In this document: piece by piece, positions 21,822 through 26,456 of the stretch | How the letters are laid out: each line of letters opens with the position of its first letter | Position numbering within the stretch: position 1 is the first letter of the stretch | Source of the DNA: a virus | Virus record (IMG/VR): IMGVR_UViG_3300023273_000942 | Coordinates: 1-31,818 of that record | Length of the DNA stretch: 31,818 bases | Strand: one strand, 5' to 3' | Translations under genes and position numbers: made by a program | The notes under the pieces: generated by a model | Databases searched by the model: none | Told to the model about the DNA's origin: nothing | Seen by the model: the letters and a program-made list of their open reading frames with translations, nothing else

Positions 21822-21876
21822 CCGTCGGCCCCCCATTTCCTACCTACTTTCTTGGGGGGTCGGCGTTATTTTTTTC
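21822..21876 (+). terminator. Rho-independent terminator with a leader-complementary loop
   Basis: Stem CGTCGGCCCCCC paired with GGGGGGTCGGCG (two G-U wobbles), then TTATTTTTTT. The loop contains TACCTACTTTCTT, the exact complement of AAGAAAGTAGGTA in the leader at 21480. Confidence 0.85.
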
Positions 21877-21919
21877 TCGGCGTGTCGACTTGACAGATCC
21901 CAAAAATTTTGCCAGGCGA

Positions 21920-21935
21920 TCGAACACTTGTTCGA
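21920..21935 (+). promoter_or_regulatory. SOS-box-like palindrome TCGAAC-ACTT-GTTCGA
   Basis: A perfect match to the mycobacterial/actinobacterial LexA site TCGAAC-N4-GTTCGA. It lies 60 bp upstream of promoter E, just after a GCCAGGC box. Confidence 0.6.
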
Positions 21936-21937
21936 AT

Positions 21938-21953
21938 ATAACAGAATGGTAAC
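21938..21953 (+). promoter_or_regulatory. 16-bp element ATAACAGAATGGTAAC
   Basis: Direct-repeat TAAC half-sites 11 bp apart. It ends 27 bp before the -35 position of promoter E and is identical to the copy at 20526-20541. Confidence 0.55.
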
Positions 21954-21980
21954 AGTCTTAAGAAACTACGGCGTGTCGCT

Positions 21981-22009
21981 TGTAAAATGTCGGTGGTGTC
22001 CACTAGAGT
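21981..22009 (+). promoter_or_regulatory. Promoter E (ATGTCGGTGGT spacer, TAGAGT)
   Basis: The ATGTCGGTGGT spacer and TAGAGT at the standard spacing; the -35 is TGTAAA, or TTGTAA with an 18-bp spacer. The upstream CGGCGTGTCG is shared with promoter B. Confidence 0.65.
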
Positions 22010-22054
22010 AATAGTATAAAGAAATAAAGAATAAATAAGAAAGGAGTTCATAAA

Positions 22055-22180
22055 ATGAATTCACTACTAGAAATGGATATCAAGTTCTGCGATATCTGCG
22101 ATAACTATGTCCCTGCTACTGATGTAGATGGCGAGTCTGCTTGCCAATACTGCTGGGATGCTTATGGTGAGATAAACTAA
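22055..22180 (+). CDS. Two-CxxC small zinc protein, paralog of 21012-21143
   Basis: A 41-residue duplicate of the earlier zinc protein: same MNSL start, FCDICDNYVP, ACQYCWDAYGEIN end, with a shorter linker. The leader AAGAAAGGAGTTCA is also conserved. Coupled to the next gene by TAATG. Confidence 0.8.
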   Translation: MNSLLEMDIKFCDICDNYVPATDVDGESACQYCWDAYGEIN

Positions 22181-22290
22181 TGTCTCACTATTTCTCAAAT
22201 TGGTTAGATGACGATTGTATCCGCTGTGAATACTGTGGAGTCAATCCCTTCTCCCCCAAAGCCAAAGAGGGATGCCCCCAATCCCTCTGA
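22180..22290 (+). CDS. Small Cys-containing protein, 36 aa
   Basis: Begins in the previous stop. It contains CIRCEYCG and a later C (EGCPQSL), giving four cysteines in a likely zinc knuckle. Unrecognised; the coupling supports translation. Confidence 0.6.
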   Translation: MSHYFSNWLDDDCIRCEYCGVNPFSPKAKEGCPQSL

Positions 22291-22307
22291 GGACCATTAA
22301 GATTAAG

Positions 22308-22323
22308 ATAACAAAATGGTAAC
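22308..22323 (+). promoter_or_regulatory. 16-bp element ATAACAAAATGGTAAC
   Basis: Ends 16 bp before the -35 position of promoter F, the same spacing as at promoter A. Confidence 0.55.
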
Positions 22324-22339
22324 GCATTAAGATATCGGC

Positions 22340-22368
22340 CCTAAAATGTCGGTGGTAGGTGGTAGTGT
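22340..22368 (+). promoter_or_regulatory. Promoter F (CCTAAA, ATGTCGGTGGT spacer, TAGTGT)
   Basis: Conserved spacer motif with TANNNT -10 at the standard distance; the -35 is weak and identical to that of promoter L. Confidence 0.6.
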
Positions 22369-22393
22369 TACTAATAACAAGAAAGGACAACTA

Positions 22394-22603
22394 ATGTCAA
22401 GAACAGTCGCAGATGAAATTGCCCGCTTTGAGGCTACACAGGTAGCCTACGTTGAGAAGCGTGATGGCGAAGAGGGTCTGGATACTATGGACCCACGTGT
22501 AGTAGGTAGGGTTATTGCTCTAATGGCAATCACTATAGCAGAGGGTTCCAAGTCTTGGGGTAGGTTCCTCAAGATGGTCGAGAAGTTTGAGCAGGAGGAC
22601 TAA
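22394..22603 (+). CDS. Small protein, 69 aa, unknown function
   Basis: Starts at ATG 22394 behind GAAAGGACAAC, not at the ATG of the promoter spacer (22346), which is in the same frame. Helical (ADEIARFEATQVAYVEKRD, VGRVIALMAITIAEG). Overlaps the next start (TAATG). Unrecognised. Confidence 0.75.
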   Translation: MSRTVADEIARFEATQVAYVEKRDGEEGLDTMDPRVVGRVIALMAITIAEGSKSWGRFLKMVEKFEQED

Positions 22604-22791
22604 TGTCGTATAATCACAATCCAACAGTAACCGAGTTGCGTCAAGCCTATGAGGTAGCCTATGGCGATAAGGGTGTCTACCAGCTTGTAGGTGCGTTGTT
22701 TGCTAATGTAACCGATATGAAAATAAACCAACTATACAATCAGGCAATCGAAGATGTCAGAAAAGACCTTGAGGATAGGGGACTGCTATGA
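22603..22791 (+). CDS. Small helical protein, 62 aa, unknown function
   Basis: Coupled at both ends (TAATG and ATGATGA). Helical and amphipathic: TVTELRQAYEVAYGDKGVYQ, QAIEDVRKDLEDRGLL. Unrecognised. Confidence 0.72.
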   Translation: MSYNHNPTVTELRQAYEVAYGDKGVYQLVGALFANVTDMKINQLYNQAIEDVRKDLEDRGLL

Positions 22792-22982
22792 TGACACGGA
22801 AAGACTATGTAGCCGTAGCCAAAATTCTGGTGAGCTACAAAGAGGCTATGGGTGAAGAAGCACACGCCAATCTAGTAAATGATTTTGCGGACTATATGGA
22901 AGCAGATAATCCTAGATTCCAAGACTATAAATTTTTGAGGGCGAGTGGCGTGACTGATACTTTCATTCGTATTCCATTCTAG
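22788..22982 (+). CDS. Conserved small actinophage-type protein, 64 aa
   Basis: MTRKDYVAVAKIL at the start and DNPRFQDYKFLRASGV at the end match, from memory, a widespread family of small actinobacteriophage proteins (MTRKDY...ADNPRFDRxRFLxACG) without known function. This supports the actinophage assignment. ATG 22788 overlaps the preceding TGA; ATG 22791 is an equal alternative. Confidence 0.78.
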   Translation: MMTRKDYVAVAKILVSYKEAMGEEAHANLVNDFADYMEADNPRFQDYKFLRASGVTDTFIRIPF

Positions 22983-22990
22983 GCATGTAA

Positions 22991-23018
22991 GCCTGCTCGA
23001 ACGTTTGTTCGGGCGGGC
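22991..23018 (+). terminator. GC-rich hairpin, possible terminator; contains an SOS-box-like core
   Basis: A 12-bp stem with two G-U pairs and a GTTT loop directly after the stop codon; no T-run follows. Its centre, 22997-23012, reads TCGAAC-GTTT-GTTCGG, one base off the actinobacterial SOS box, so the element may be a terminator, an operator or both. Confidence 0.55.
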
Positions 23019-23041
23019 CAGGCTAGATCTGCCAGGCGACC

Positions 23042-23057
23042 GTTACCTAAACGTTAC
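23042..23057 (-). promoter_or_regulatory. 16-bp element, inverted orientation (GTTACCTAAACGTTAC)
   Basis: A reverse-oriented copy of the ATAAC-N6-GGTAAC element, preceded by GCCAGGCGACC, 21 bp before the -35 of promoter G. Confidence 0.5.
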
Positions 23058-23078
23058 GAAAAAAGTTTTAAGATGGAC

Positions 23079-23107
23079 TTGAAAATGTCGGTGGTTCGTG
23101 ATAGGTT
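23079..23107 (+). promoter_or_regulatory. Promoter G (TTGAAA, ATGTCGGTGGT spacer, TAGGTT)
   Basis: All three parts at standard spacing; the -10 ends 6 nt before ATG 23114, so the mRNA is probably leaderless. Confidence 0.78.
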
Positions 23108-23113
23108 TTACTT

Positions 23114-23275
23114 ATGTTAGGAAAAGGAAACGAAGCGAGACGGAAAGCAGAAGCCGCTGAACTATTTAGGCAGATGCTGAAAGCACCGCACCTTGTCCAG
23201 CAGTCCAAAAAATACAAAGGAAGCCGTAAGTCTAAGAACGATAAGGCTATTAGAGAAAGTAAGGATAACTACTAA
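23114..23275 (+). CDS. Small basic protein, 53 aa
   Basis: MLGKGNEARRKAEAAELFRQ followed by a lysine-rich tail (SKKYKGSRKSKNDKAIRES), very basic and helical; may bind nucleic acid. No Shine-Dalgarno, leaderless start. Coupled to the next gene by TAATG. Unrecognised. Confidence 0.7.
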   Translation: MLGKGNEARRKAEAAELFRQMLKAPHLVQQSKKYKGSRKSKNDKAIRESKDNY

Positions 23276-23553
23276 TGGGAGCACTACACGCTATGGAGTT
23301 GGCAGACTCAGACCTAGACCTTGAGAATCAGATTAGGTTTCAGTTGCGAAGCAATCACTATCCCCCCGTCCCGCTTGAGATGGTTCCAGTATGTATTGAG
23401 GCTCTCGATGCGGTGAACACCGATGGAGAGTGGGAGCGTGAGATTACGTTACCAGATGGCATTACGTGGCGAGGCTTGACCTCTGCCCCAGCCAGTGCTA
23501 TTATTGAACAGCACCACCTTGAATTCTGGATTATCGAAAGCGAGTTAGACTAA
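23275..23553 (+). CDS. Small protein, 92 aa, unknown function
   Basis: An acidic helical N-terminus (MELADSDLDLENQIRFQLRS) then PPVPLEMVPVCIEALDAVN, and a beta C-terminal half (EREITLPDGITWRGLT, HHLEFWIIESELD). No motif. Coupled on both sides by TAATG. Confidence 0.72.
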   Translation: MGALHAMELADSDLDLENQIRFQLRSNHYPPVPLEMVPVCIEALDAVNTDGEWEREITLPDGITWRGLTSAPASAIIEQHHLEFWIIESELD

Positions 23554-23675
23554 TGATAGTAGAGCGTAATCACTTTCGCTGTAATACCCCAGTCTCTTTT
23601 GAGCAGGTATCGGACGGATACTATGCCCAATGCCCTAGTTGTGATGAAGACTTATTTAGTTTTGAGGTAAAATGA
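23553..23675 (+). CDS. Small zinc-ribbon protein, 40 aa
   Basis: Starts in the previous stop. Contains H7 and C10 (NHFRCNTPV), then CPSCDEDLFSF: one C plus a CxxC, with the histidine as possible fourth ligand. Unrecognised. Confidence 0.65.
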   Translation: MIVERNHFRCNTPVSFEQVSDGYYAQCPSCDEDLFSFEVK

Positions 23676-23815
23676 CTTATCTTATTGACACTTGGTATGT
23701 GGAGTACGCAGACGGTACCATTGGTCCCGTACAGAATCTAGCTACTGCTAACTACTTGATAATGTCGGAGGCAGCTGTTAGACTAATAGATGTTCACAAA
23801 GACAACTTAGGATAA
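23672..23815 (+). CDS. Small protein, 47 aa, unknown function
   Basis: ATGA overlap with the previous stop. MTYLIDTWYVEYADGTIGPV suggests a two-strand sheet and the rest a helix (IMSEAAVRLIDVHK). A copy of the ATGTC promoter lies inside its second half. Confidence 0.65.
   Translation: MTYLIDTWYVEYADGTIGPVQNLATANYLIMSEAAVRLIDVHKDNLG
23756..23784 (+). promoter_or_regulatory. Internal promoter (TTGATA, ATGTCGGAGG spacer, TAGACT)
   Basis: Matches the recurring promoter at all three parts with 17-bp spacing while lying inside a coding frame. Would drive the 23818 gene with a leader of about 27 nt. Confidence 0.5.
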
Positions 23816-23817
23816 TT

Positions 23818-24084
23818 ATGGAAAACGGCACTTACCTAATGAAGCCCAATGGCAAACTCGCCCCTATCAACTCGCCTAAAGGTTATTGGGTTGCCGAAAG
23901 GGAAGTACAGCTATCCGATGTCCGCGTAGGACAGATAGTCGGTGTGTGGACAGACGACAATGGTAAAGAGTGGGTAGACGAGTCTCACTTAGTGGAAGAC
24001 TTGCCTACCGCTCTTGCCCTTGCCGAAGCGTGGGAACAAATAGCAATCTATGACTGCCAGAACGGAAAGGTAATTGAGGTATGA
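23818..24084 (+). CDS. Small beta-rich protein, 88 aa, unknown function
   Basis: MENGTYLMKPNGKLAPINSP then YWVAEREVQLSDVRVGQIVGVWTDDNG reads as a small beta barrel, with a C-terminal helix (TALALAEAWEQIA). No cysteines or catalytic motif. ATGA overlap with the next gene. Confidence 0.72.
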   Translation: MENGTYLMKPNGKLAPINSPKGYWVAEREVQLSDVRVGQIVGVWTDDNGKEWVDESHLVEDLPTALALAEAWEQIAIYDCQNGKVIEV

Positions 24085-24200
24085 GCGACGATCTAACAAA
24101 AATTTGGAGCAGCGATTCTCTGATTAATCATGATGCACTAGAGAGCATGTCACAGGAAGAACTAAATAAGGTTCTTGATATCCTGAAAAAGCTGGACTAG
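24081..24200 (+). CDS. Small helical protein, 39 aa
   Basis: ATGA-coupled to the upstream gene. Sequence runs MSDDLTKIWSSDSLINHDAL then MSQEELNKVLDILKKLD, a short amphipathic helix. Unrecognised. Confidence 0.6.
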   Translation: MSDDLTKIWSSDSLINHDALESMSQEELNKVLDILKKLD

Positions 24201-24204
24201 CCCA

Positions 24205-24218
24205 GCCCCTTCGGGGGC
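24205..24218 (+). terminator. UUCG-loop hairpin, probable terminator
   Basis: GCCCC-TTCG-GGGGC just after the stop codon. No T-run follows, as is often the case for actinobacterial terminators. A GCCAGGC box follows directly. Confidence 0.55.
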
Positions 24219-24227
24219 CAGGCGGCC

Positions 24228-24243
24228 GTTACCAAACTGTTAT
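24228..24243 (-). promoter_or_regulatory. 16-bp element, inverted orientation (GTTACCAAACTGTTAT)
   Basis: Reverse copy of ATAAC-N6-GGTAAC, 20 bp before the -35 of promoter H. Confidence 0.55.
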
Positions 24244-24263
24244 CAAAAACCTTACGAATGGAC

Positions 24264-24292
24264 TTGACAAACCTACGATTATCCATCATAAT
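24264..24292 (+). promoter_or_regulatory. Promoter H (TTGACA-N17-CATAAT)
   Basis: Good hexamers without the ATGTC spacer. The leader of the next gene contains a GTTGGC/GCCAAC hairpin (24329-24346) and then GAGGA. Confidence 0.65.
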
Positions 24293-24361
24293 AGATACAT
24301 CAGCAAAAGTTGATAATAAACAATAAGTTGGCTGGCTCGCCAACAGAAATGAGGAAGCATA

Positions 24362-24505
24362 ATGACCGCAGTAATTGGACAGTCATTCACCACCGCAAAG
24401 TCAGGCGTTACTGGCGTTGTTCAGGAAATCGTTGAGAACAAGAACGGCTCGTTCCGAGTTCGTCTTGATGTCAATGGTGCTGAGCGTTGGACTACTGTAA
24501 AGTAG
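24362..24505 (+). CDS. Conserved small phage protein, 47 aa (TTAKSGVTG...VRLDVNG-WTTV)
   Basis: IGQSFTTAKSGVTGVVQEIV and SFRVRLDVNGAERWTTVK form a compact beta fold that I recognise from many small actinophage genes; its function is unknown. Preceded by GAGGA. It is flanked by two hairpins and has its own promoter, which suggests high expression. Confidence 0.78.
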   Translation: MTAVIGQSFTTAKSGVTGVVQEIVENKNGSFRVRLDVNGAERWTTVK

Positions 24506-24514
24506 TCTGACCCC

Positions 24515-24556
24515 TATGGGGGGCGGGGTATTCCTACTTTCCCCCGCCTCCCCATA
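24515..24556 (+). terminator. Strong GC-rich hairpin, probable terminator
   Basis: TATGGGGGGCGGGG pairs with CCCCCGCCTCCCCATA around a 12-nt loop, with a one-base bulge. No T-run. The loop carries TATTCCTACTTT, which resembles the leader-complementary loop at 21841. Confidence 0.65.
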
Positions 24557-24579
24557 ATGTCCCCCCTCCGTAGTATAAT
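24551..24579 (+). promoter_or_regulatory. Promoter-like sequence (ATGTC spacer start, TATAAT)
   Basis: TATAAT at 24574-24579 with ATGTC beginning 17 bp before it, as in the recurring promoter. The -35 position (CCCATA) overlaps the terminator stem and is poor. Confidence 0.5.
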
Positions 24580-24606
24580 AAAACCCCCTAAGAGAGAGAG
24601 ATAATA

Positions 24607-25056
24607 ATGGCAAGAAACATTTCTGTAAAGGTTCCCGTAGCATCTTTGGTTGCTGAGATTGAGAACAAGATTGCTGAGATTGACGAGGCAGTCGCTACCT
24701 ACCCCGCAAAGCGTGAGGCTTTTGAGAAGGCTCAGGAAACATACAAGGAAGATGTCGTTTCTTTCCTTGCTAACTTCCTCACTAGCAACAGTCACTCTGT
24801 CGGCTACAACTATGATGACACCCTCCGCATTACCAGAACCTATGGCGGTAGGTTCGAGTTGGCTTTAGATACTGATGCTATTACTGGTTTCCCAGTAGAG
24901 CCAGAGTCACCAACTAAGCCTAACCAGAAAGAGTGGTTTGGTCGTGACCACGCAACCCGCAAGGAGTTGCTGGAGAAGAACCTCCGCATCTTGAGAATGA
25001 CCTCTCAGGAAGAAGTGAACGCATCAACCTATGGTGCGATAATGGAAATCCTGTAA
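24607..25056 (+). CDS. Phage protein of unknown function, 149 aa
   Basis: A helical N-terminal half with a coiled coil (ASLVAEIENKIAEIDEAVAT, KREAFEKAQETYKEDVVSF), a beta segment (YDDTLRITRTYGGRFELALD) and a helical end (RKELLEKNLRILRMTSQEE). The leader is an AGAGAGAGA purine tract. I do not recognise the family; the layout suggests an abundant early structural or regulatory protein. Confidence 0.75.
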   Translation: MARNISVKVPVASLVAEIENKIAEIDEAVATYPAKREAFEKAQETYKEDVVSFLANFLTSNSHSVGYNYDDTLRITRTYGGRFELALDTDAITGFPVEPESPTKPNQKEWFGRDHATRKELLEKNLRILRMTSQEEVNASTYGAIMEIL

Positions 25057-25366
25057 TGGGAATGGTGCTGGGTATCACCTAAAACTGCCTCCCGAATTGG
25101 GGTAGCGACTAGACGGGTAAAATAATTTCGCTAGCCTAACAGAATGTCAAAGTTCTGTTAGGCACAACGAGAAGCCGACGGGTTTCTCGGGGTATGGCTG
25201 AATAATCTGTTGGTTGTATGGGCAGATAAGGCACTAGAGGGCGTAACGGCTGGGTGTAACCCAACTCTAGGTGTGCTGATTAGCGGGCTTGACTCCCACA
25301 AATAGGCACTGGTGGTAAAAAGCAACCCACCTACCCACACCCCTTTTATAGATGAGGAGAAGGAAA
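25057..25366 (+). ncRNA. Gene-free interval with serial stem-loops; candidate structured RNA
   Basis: No frame longer than about 11 codons. Successive stems: TAGCGA/TCGCTA (25103-25108 with 25128-25133), a perfect 11-bp stem with 8-nt loop (25134-25163), a 9-bp stem with GACG loop (25168-25189), and CTAGAG/CTCTAG (25234-25270) enclosing TGGGT-GTA-ACCCA (25251-25263). No T-run after any of them. It ends in GAGGAGAAGG before the next gene. May be a structured RNA or a leader; the two long stems are beyond what chance would readily give. Confidence 0.45.
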
Positions 25367-25783
25367 ATGGTAAGAGAGCGTAAGTCTGTTTGGACATCAA
25401 AGACCGACACTGATAAGGCTAGTAAGCTTATGCAGGACCACTTCAACGATCCCGCGATCACAGCAGAAGAGATGGCTGTGATCAATGCCGAAAGCGGAGT
25501 AGCAACTGTATGCAACGAAGGTGTTGGTTGGTTCGCTAACGACGAGGGCAAGTTCCTGCTGTTAGGATACGTTGGCCAGTTTGGTGAGGTAATCATGTAT
25601 GCTACCGCGGATGAGTTGGCAAGCATCATGTCTGATGAATTTATTTATCTTGATGAGTTTATTAGATCCTTTGGAGGTAGGCTTGAGAGCAACTATGACA
25701 TTTGGTATAATCAAGCAAACAGTGGCCCAAGCCAACAGCCATACAAGGTGATCGAAGCCCTGTCTTCCCTTGCCCCCGCATAG
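25367..25783 (+). CDS. Phage protein of unknown function, 138 aa
   Basis: Start ATG 25367 is chosen because GAGGAGAAGG is immediately upstream; ATG 25352 would put that ribosome site inside the gene. Basic start (MVRERKSVWTSKTDTDKAS), then ITAEEMAVINAESGVATVCN and WFANDEGKFLLLGYVGQFGEV as an alpha/beta domain. The stop codon lies in the loop of a hairpin. Unrecognised. Confidence 0.75.
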   Translation: MVRERKSVWTSKTDTDKASKLMQDHFNDPAITAEEMAVINAESGVATVCNEGVGWFANDEGKFLLLGYVGQFGEVIMYATADELASIMSDEFIYLDEFIRSFGGRLESNYDIWYNQANSGPSQQPYKVIEALSSLAPA

Positions 25784-25789
25784 CGGGGG
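25773..25789 (+). terminator. Hairpin spanning the stop codon
   Basis: CCCCCGC-ATA-GCGGGGG, 7-bp GC stem with a 3-nt loop that contains part of the TAG stop. No T-run. Confidence 0.5.
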
Positions 25790-25790
25790 A

Positions 25791-25806
25791 TCGAACACTT
25801 GTTCGG
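25791..25806 (+). promoter_or_regulatory. SOS-box-like site TCGAAC-ACTT-GTTCGG
   Basis: One mismatch to the actinobacterial LexA consensus; the same core as the perfect site at 21920. Confidence 0.5.
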
Positions 25807-25818
25807 GGCCTGGCCACC

Positions 25819-25834
25819 GTTACCAACCTGTTAT
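25819..25834 (-). promoter_or_regulatory. 16-bp element, inverted orientation (GTTACCAACCTGTTAT)
   Basis: Reverse copy, preceded by GCCTGGC, 20 bp before the next -35 box. Confidence 0.55.
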
Positions 25835-25854
25835 TAAGAAGATGCCCACTGGGC

Positions 25855-25883
25855 TTGCATTATATGCCACCGTCCGCTACAAT
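25855..25883 (+). promoter_or_regulatory. Promoter (TTGCAT-N17-TACAAT)
   Basis: Near-consensus hexamers at 17 bp, no ATGTC spacer. Drives the 25919 gene; leader with AGAGAGG and CAGGG. Confidence 0.65.
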
Positions 25884-25918
25884 TGAATGGTCCGCAAAAC
25901 TAGAGAGAGGCAGGGCCC

Positions 25919-26113
25919 ATGGCACTGTATGATATCGACGTAGAATTAATCGGCAATGACGGTAACGCATTCTCCATCATGGGTGCGGTCCAGAAGTCAT
26001 TACGTAGGGCGGGTGCCCCTCGTGAGGATTTGGACAAGTACTTTGCCGAGGCCACAGCTGGTGACTACGATAACCTTCTTACTGTTACATCTAGGTGGGT
26101 CAACATCGTATGA
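25919..26113 (+). CDS. Conserved small actinophage protein, 64 aa (YDI-V-LIG-DGNAF family)
   Basis: YDIDVELIGNDGNAFSIMGAV, LRRAGAPRED and AEATAGDYDNLL match, from memory, a small protein found across actinobacteriophages and actinobacterial plasmids; function unknown. Length is typical. ATGA overlap with the next gene. Confidence 0.82.
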   Translation: MALYDIDVELIGNDGNAFSIMGAVQKSLRRAGAPREDLDKYFAEATAGDYDNLLTVTSRWVNIV

Positions 26114-26262
26114 GCGGAGACGTTAAAGAATTTGTTATTCATGACACGAAGTCATTCTTTGTGCATGCAGTTAACGAGGATGAAGCTCTTGACAAACTAT
26201 TGAATGGTGAATATCACGACAGCAGTGATTCTGACTTTGTCGTTGAGGAGTGGAAACCGTAG
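26110..26262 (+). CDS. Small acidic protein, 50 aa
   Basis: ATGA-coupled. FVIHDTKSFFVHAVNEDEAL reads as a beta hairpin and helix, followed by an acidic tail (HDSSDSDFVVEEW). The pattern recalls small proteins with an NEDEA turn in phages; unrecognised. Confidence 0.68.
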   Translation: MSGDVKEFVIHDTKSFFVHAVNEDEALDKLLNGEYHDSSDSDFVVEEWKP

Positions 26263-26291
26263 ATTTCTCTAGGGGGAGAAAAAGAAGGTCC

Positions 26292-26321
26292 TGAGCACGA
26301 CCGTTAAAACTGCTCATTTTT
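26292..26321 (+). terminator. Probable rho-independent terminator
   Basis: TGAGCA pairs with TGCTCA around a 13-nt loop, followed by TTTTTC. Modest stem but a clear T-run. Confidence 0.5.
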
Positions 26322-26349
26322 CATGCCCTCGATCCCCGCCTGGCCCCCG

Positions 26350-26365
26350 ATAACGGTTTGGTAAC
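26350..26365 (+). promoter_or_regulatory. 16-bp element ATAACGGTTTGGTAAC
   Basis: Preceded by GCCTGGC; ends 27 bp before the -35 of promoter I, the same spacing as at promoter E. Confidence 0.55.
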
Positions 26366-26392
26366 AAAGGTTTACGAACATGCATAATAGTA

Positions 26393-26421
26393 TTGACAAT
26401 GTCGGTGGTTACCTGTATAGT
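26393..26421 (+). promoter_or_regulatory. Promoter I (TTGACA, ATGTCGGTGGT spacer, TATAGT)
   Basis: The fullest match of the recurring promoter: perfect -35, full spacer motif and good -10 at 17 bp. Drives the DUF932 gene. Confidence 0.82.
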
Positions 26422-26456
26422 TATTTATAGTAAACCCCTAACACGAAAGGTGGCTC

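Noticed and set aside
21890-21918. Additional promoter starting with TTGACA at 21890
   Set aside because: No TANNNT box at 16-18 bp; probably a decayed copy of the CGGCGTGTCG-TTGACA unit.
22346-22393. Upstream start ATG 22346 for the 22394-22603 gene
   Set aside because: That ATG is the first bases of the promoter F spacer and would lie upstream of the transcription start; ATG 22394 has GAAAGGA before it.
24401-24868. Overlapping frames on both strands around the 24362 and 24607 genes
   Set aside because: Low-complexity or leucine/serine-rich shadows of the two well-supported plus-strand genes.
25057-25366. tRNA or tmRNA
   Set aside because: No 7-bp acceptor stem with a T-loop GTTCRA and no CCA-compatible end could be fitted.
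25158-25400. Minus-strand 80-codon frame across the 25.1-25.3 kb gap
   Set aside because: No ribosome site or coupling, low-complexity serine-rich product, and opposite to all neighbours; the stem-loops explain the interval better.
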